Positions 5,308-5,371 of a stretch of 5,371 nt of DNA are shown here, piece by piece. Position 1 is the first letter of the stretch, and every line of letters starts with the position of its first letter. The position numbers were made by a program, and so were the translations under genes. The notes under the pieces were generated by a model, which saw only the letters and a list, made by a program, of their open reading frames with translations, was not told where the DNA came from and searched no databases. Source of the stretch: CAZFIO01 sp964519585 (GTDB lineage: Bacteria; Bacillota; Clostridia; Tissierellales; Tissierellaceae); assembly GCA_964519585.1 (NCBI GenBank), contig CAZFIO010000131.1, forward strand, positions 1-5,371, given 5' to 3'.

Positions 5308-5325
5308 CTTTTCCCATTTATGCTT
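5308..5325. repeat. Imperfect direct repeat, copy 2
   Basis: The plus strand reads CTTTTCCCATTTATGCTT, the partner of the copy at 5139-5155. It ends exactly where the terminator hairpin begins. Confidence 0.6.
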
Positions 5326-5356
5326 AAAAAAGAAGGAGGTCACCTCCTTCTTTTTT
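5326..5356 (-). terminator. Intrinsic terminator, probably of the upstream gene; possibly bidirectional
   Basis: A perfect 15-bp inverted repeat (AAAAAAGAAGGAGGT and its complement) surrounds one central base. In RNA this would give a GC-containing stem GAAGGAG with a short GUGAC-type loop, flanked by A-runs and followed by six U. The symmetric A/T tracts mean it could work in either direction. Since all genes seen run on the minus strand, its natural role is to end transcription of a gene to the right of the window. That would separate it from the S10 operon, which then needs its own promoter. Positions 5357-5371 beyond it are too short to identify that gene. Confidence 0.85.
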
Positions 5357-5371
5357 ATCTATGCCAATACT

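Larger units (their letters stand above)
4994..5325. repeat. Composite noncoding repeat region between terminator and promoter
   Basis: This stretch of about 330 bp has no credible gene. On the plus strand the left part (4994-5088) is strongly purine-rich, with repeated CTAAAAG (5032-5038, 5039-5045, 5060-5066) and AAGCTTA-type words. The centre holds two GC-rich hairpins (5181-5240). The remainder (5101-5175 and 5245-5325) is pyrimidine-rich with repeated CTTT, ATGCTT and ACGCTTT words. Inverted pairs include TTAGTCT/AGACTAA (5027-5033 with 5057-5063) and GATGAAA/TTTCATC (5066-5072 with 5113-5119). The composition contrasts with the surrounding operon. It resembles a degenerate, non-autonomous palindromic repeat of the kind scattered through some genomes. 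Whether it is repeated elsewhere in this genome cannot be seen here. Confidence 0.55.

Noticed and set aside
5357..5371. Possible 3' end of tuf or another upstream gene
   Set aside because: Fifteen bases are too few. The minus-strand TAG at 5359-5361 gives no recognisable C-terminus.

Overview
The window is the promoter-proximal part of the bacterial S10 ribosomal-protein operon, read entirely on the minus strand (right to left). The gene order is the conserved rpsJ-rplC-rplD-rplW-rplB-rpsS-rplV-rpsC-rplP-rpmC. The first nine genes are complete and rpmC is cut by the left edge. The host looks like a low-GC Gram-positive bacterium of the Clostridia/Tissierellia type. The DNA is AT-rich and almost every gene has a near-perfect AAGGAGG ribosome binding site, usually 7-8 nt before the start. 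Three genes use GTG starts, and the protein sequences are Firmicute-like. The genus cannot be fixed from the sequence alone.

Layout from transcription start to end. Positions 5357-5371 hold nothing assignable. Positions 5326-5356 are a perfect 15-bp hairpin with T-runs on both sides, probably the terminator of whatever gene lies upstream (commonly tuf or fusA in such genomes, not visible here). Positions about 4994-5325 are a gene-free block of noncoding repeats: a purine-rich arm, two GC-rich hairpins, a 16-bp tandem repeat and degenerate direct repeats in pyrimidine-rich DNA. A candidate promoter lies at 4949-4982, followed by a leader of roughly 240 nt with small hairpins close to the rpsJ ribosome binding site. 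The ten genes then run from 4700 to the left edge with gaps of 15-55 bp and two overlaps (rplD/rplW by 1 nt, rplP/rpmC by 11 nt).

The gene products are small-subunit proteins S10, S19 and S3 and large-subunit proteins L3, L4, L23, L2, L22, L16 and L29. Co-transcription and tight spacing fit stoichiometric production of ribosome parts. S10 can also act as the antitermination factor NusE.

All coding sequences look intact and ordinary, with no frameshift, insertion or missing key motif. I found no evidence of a new enzymatic, defence or mobile-gene system. The parts that deserve a second look are noncoding: the composite repeat between terminator and promoter, the structured rpsJ leader (which also contains an uncharacterised 50-codon open frame), and a hairpin between rpsJ and rplC.
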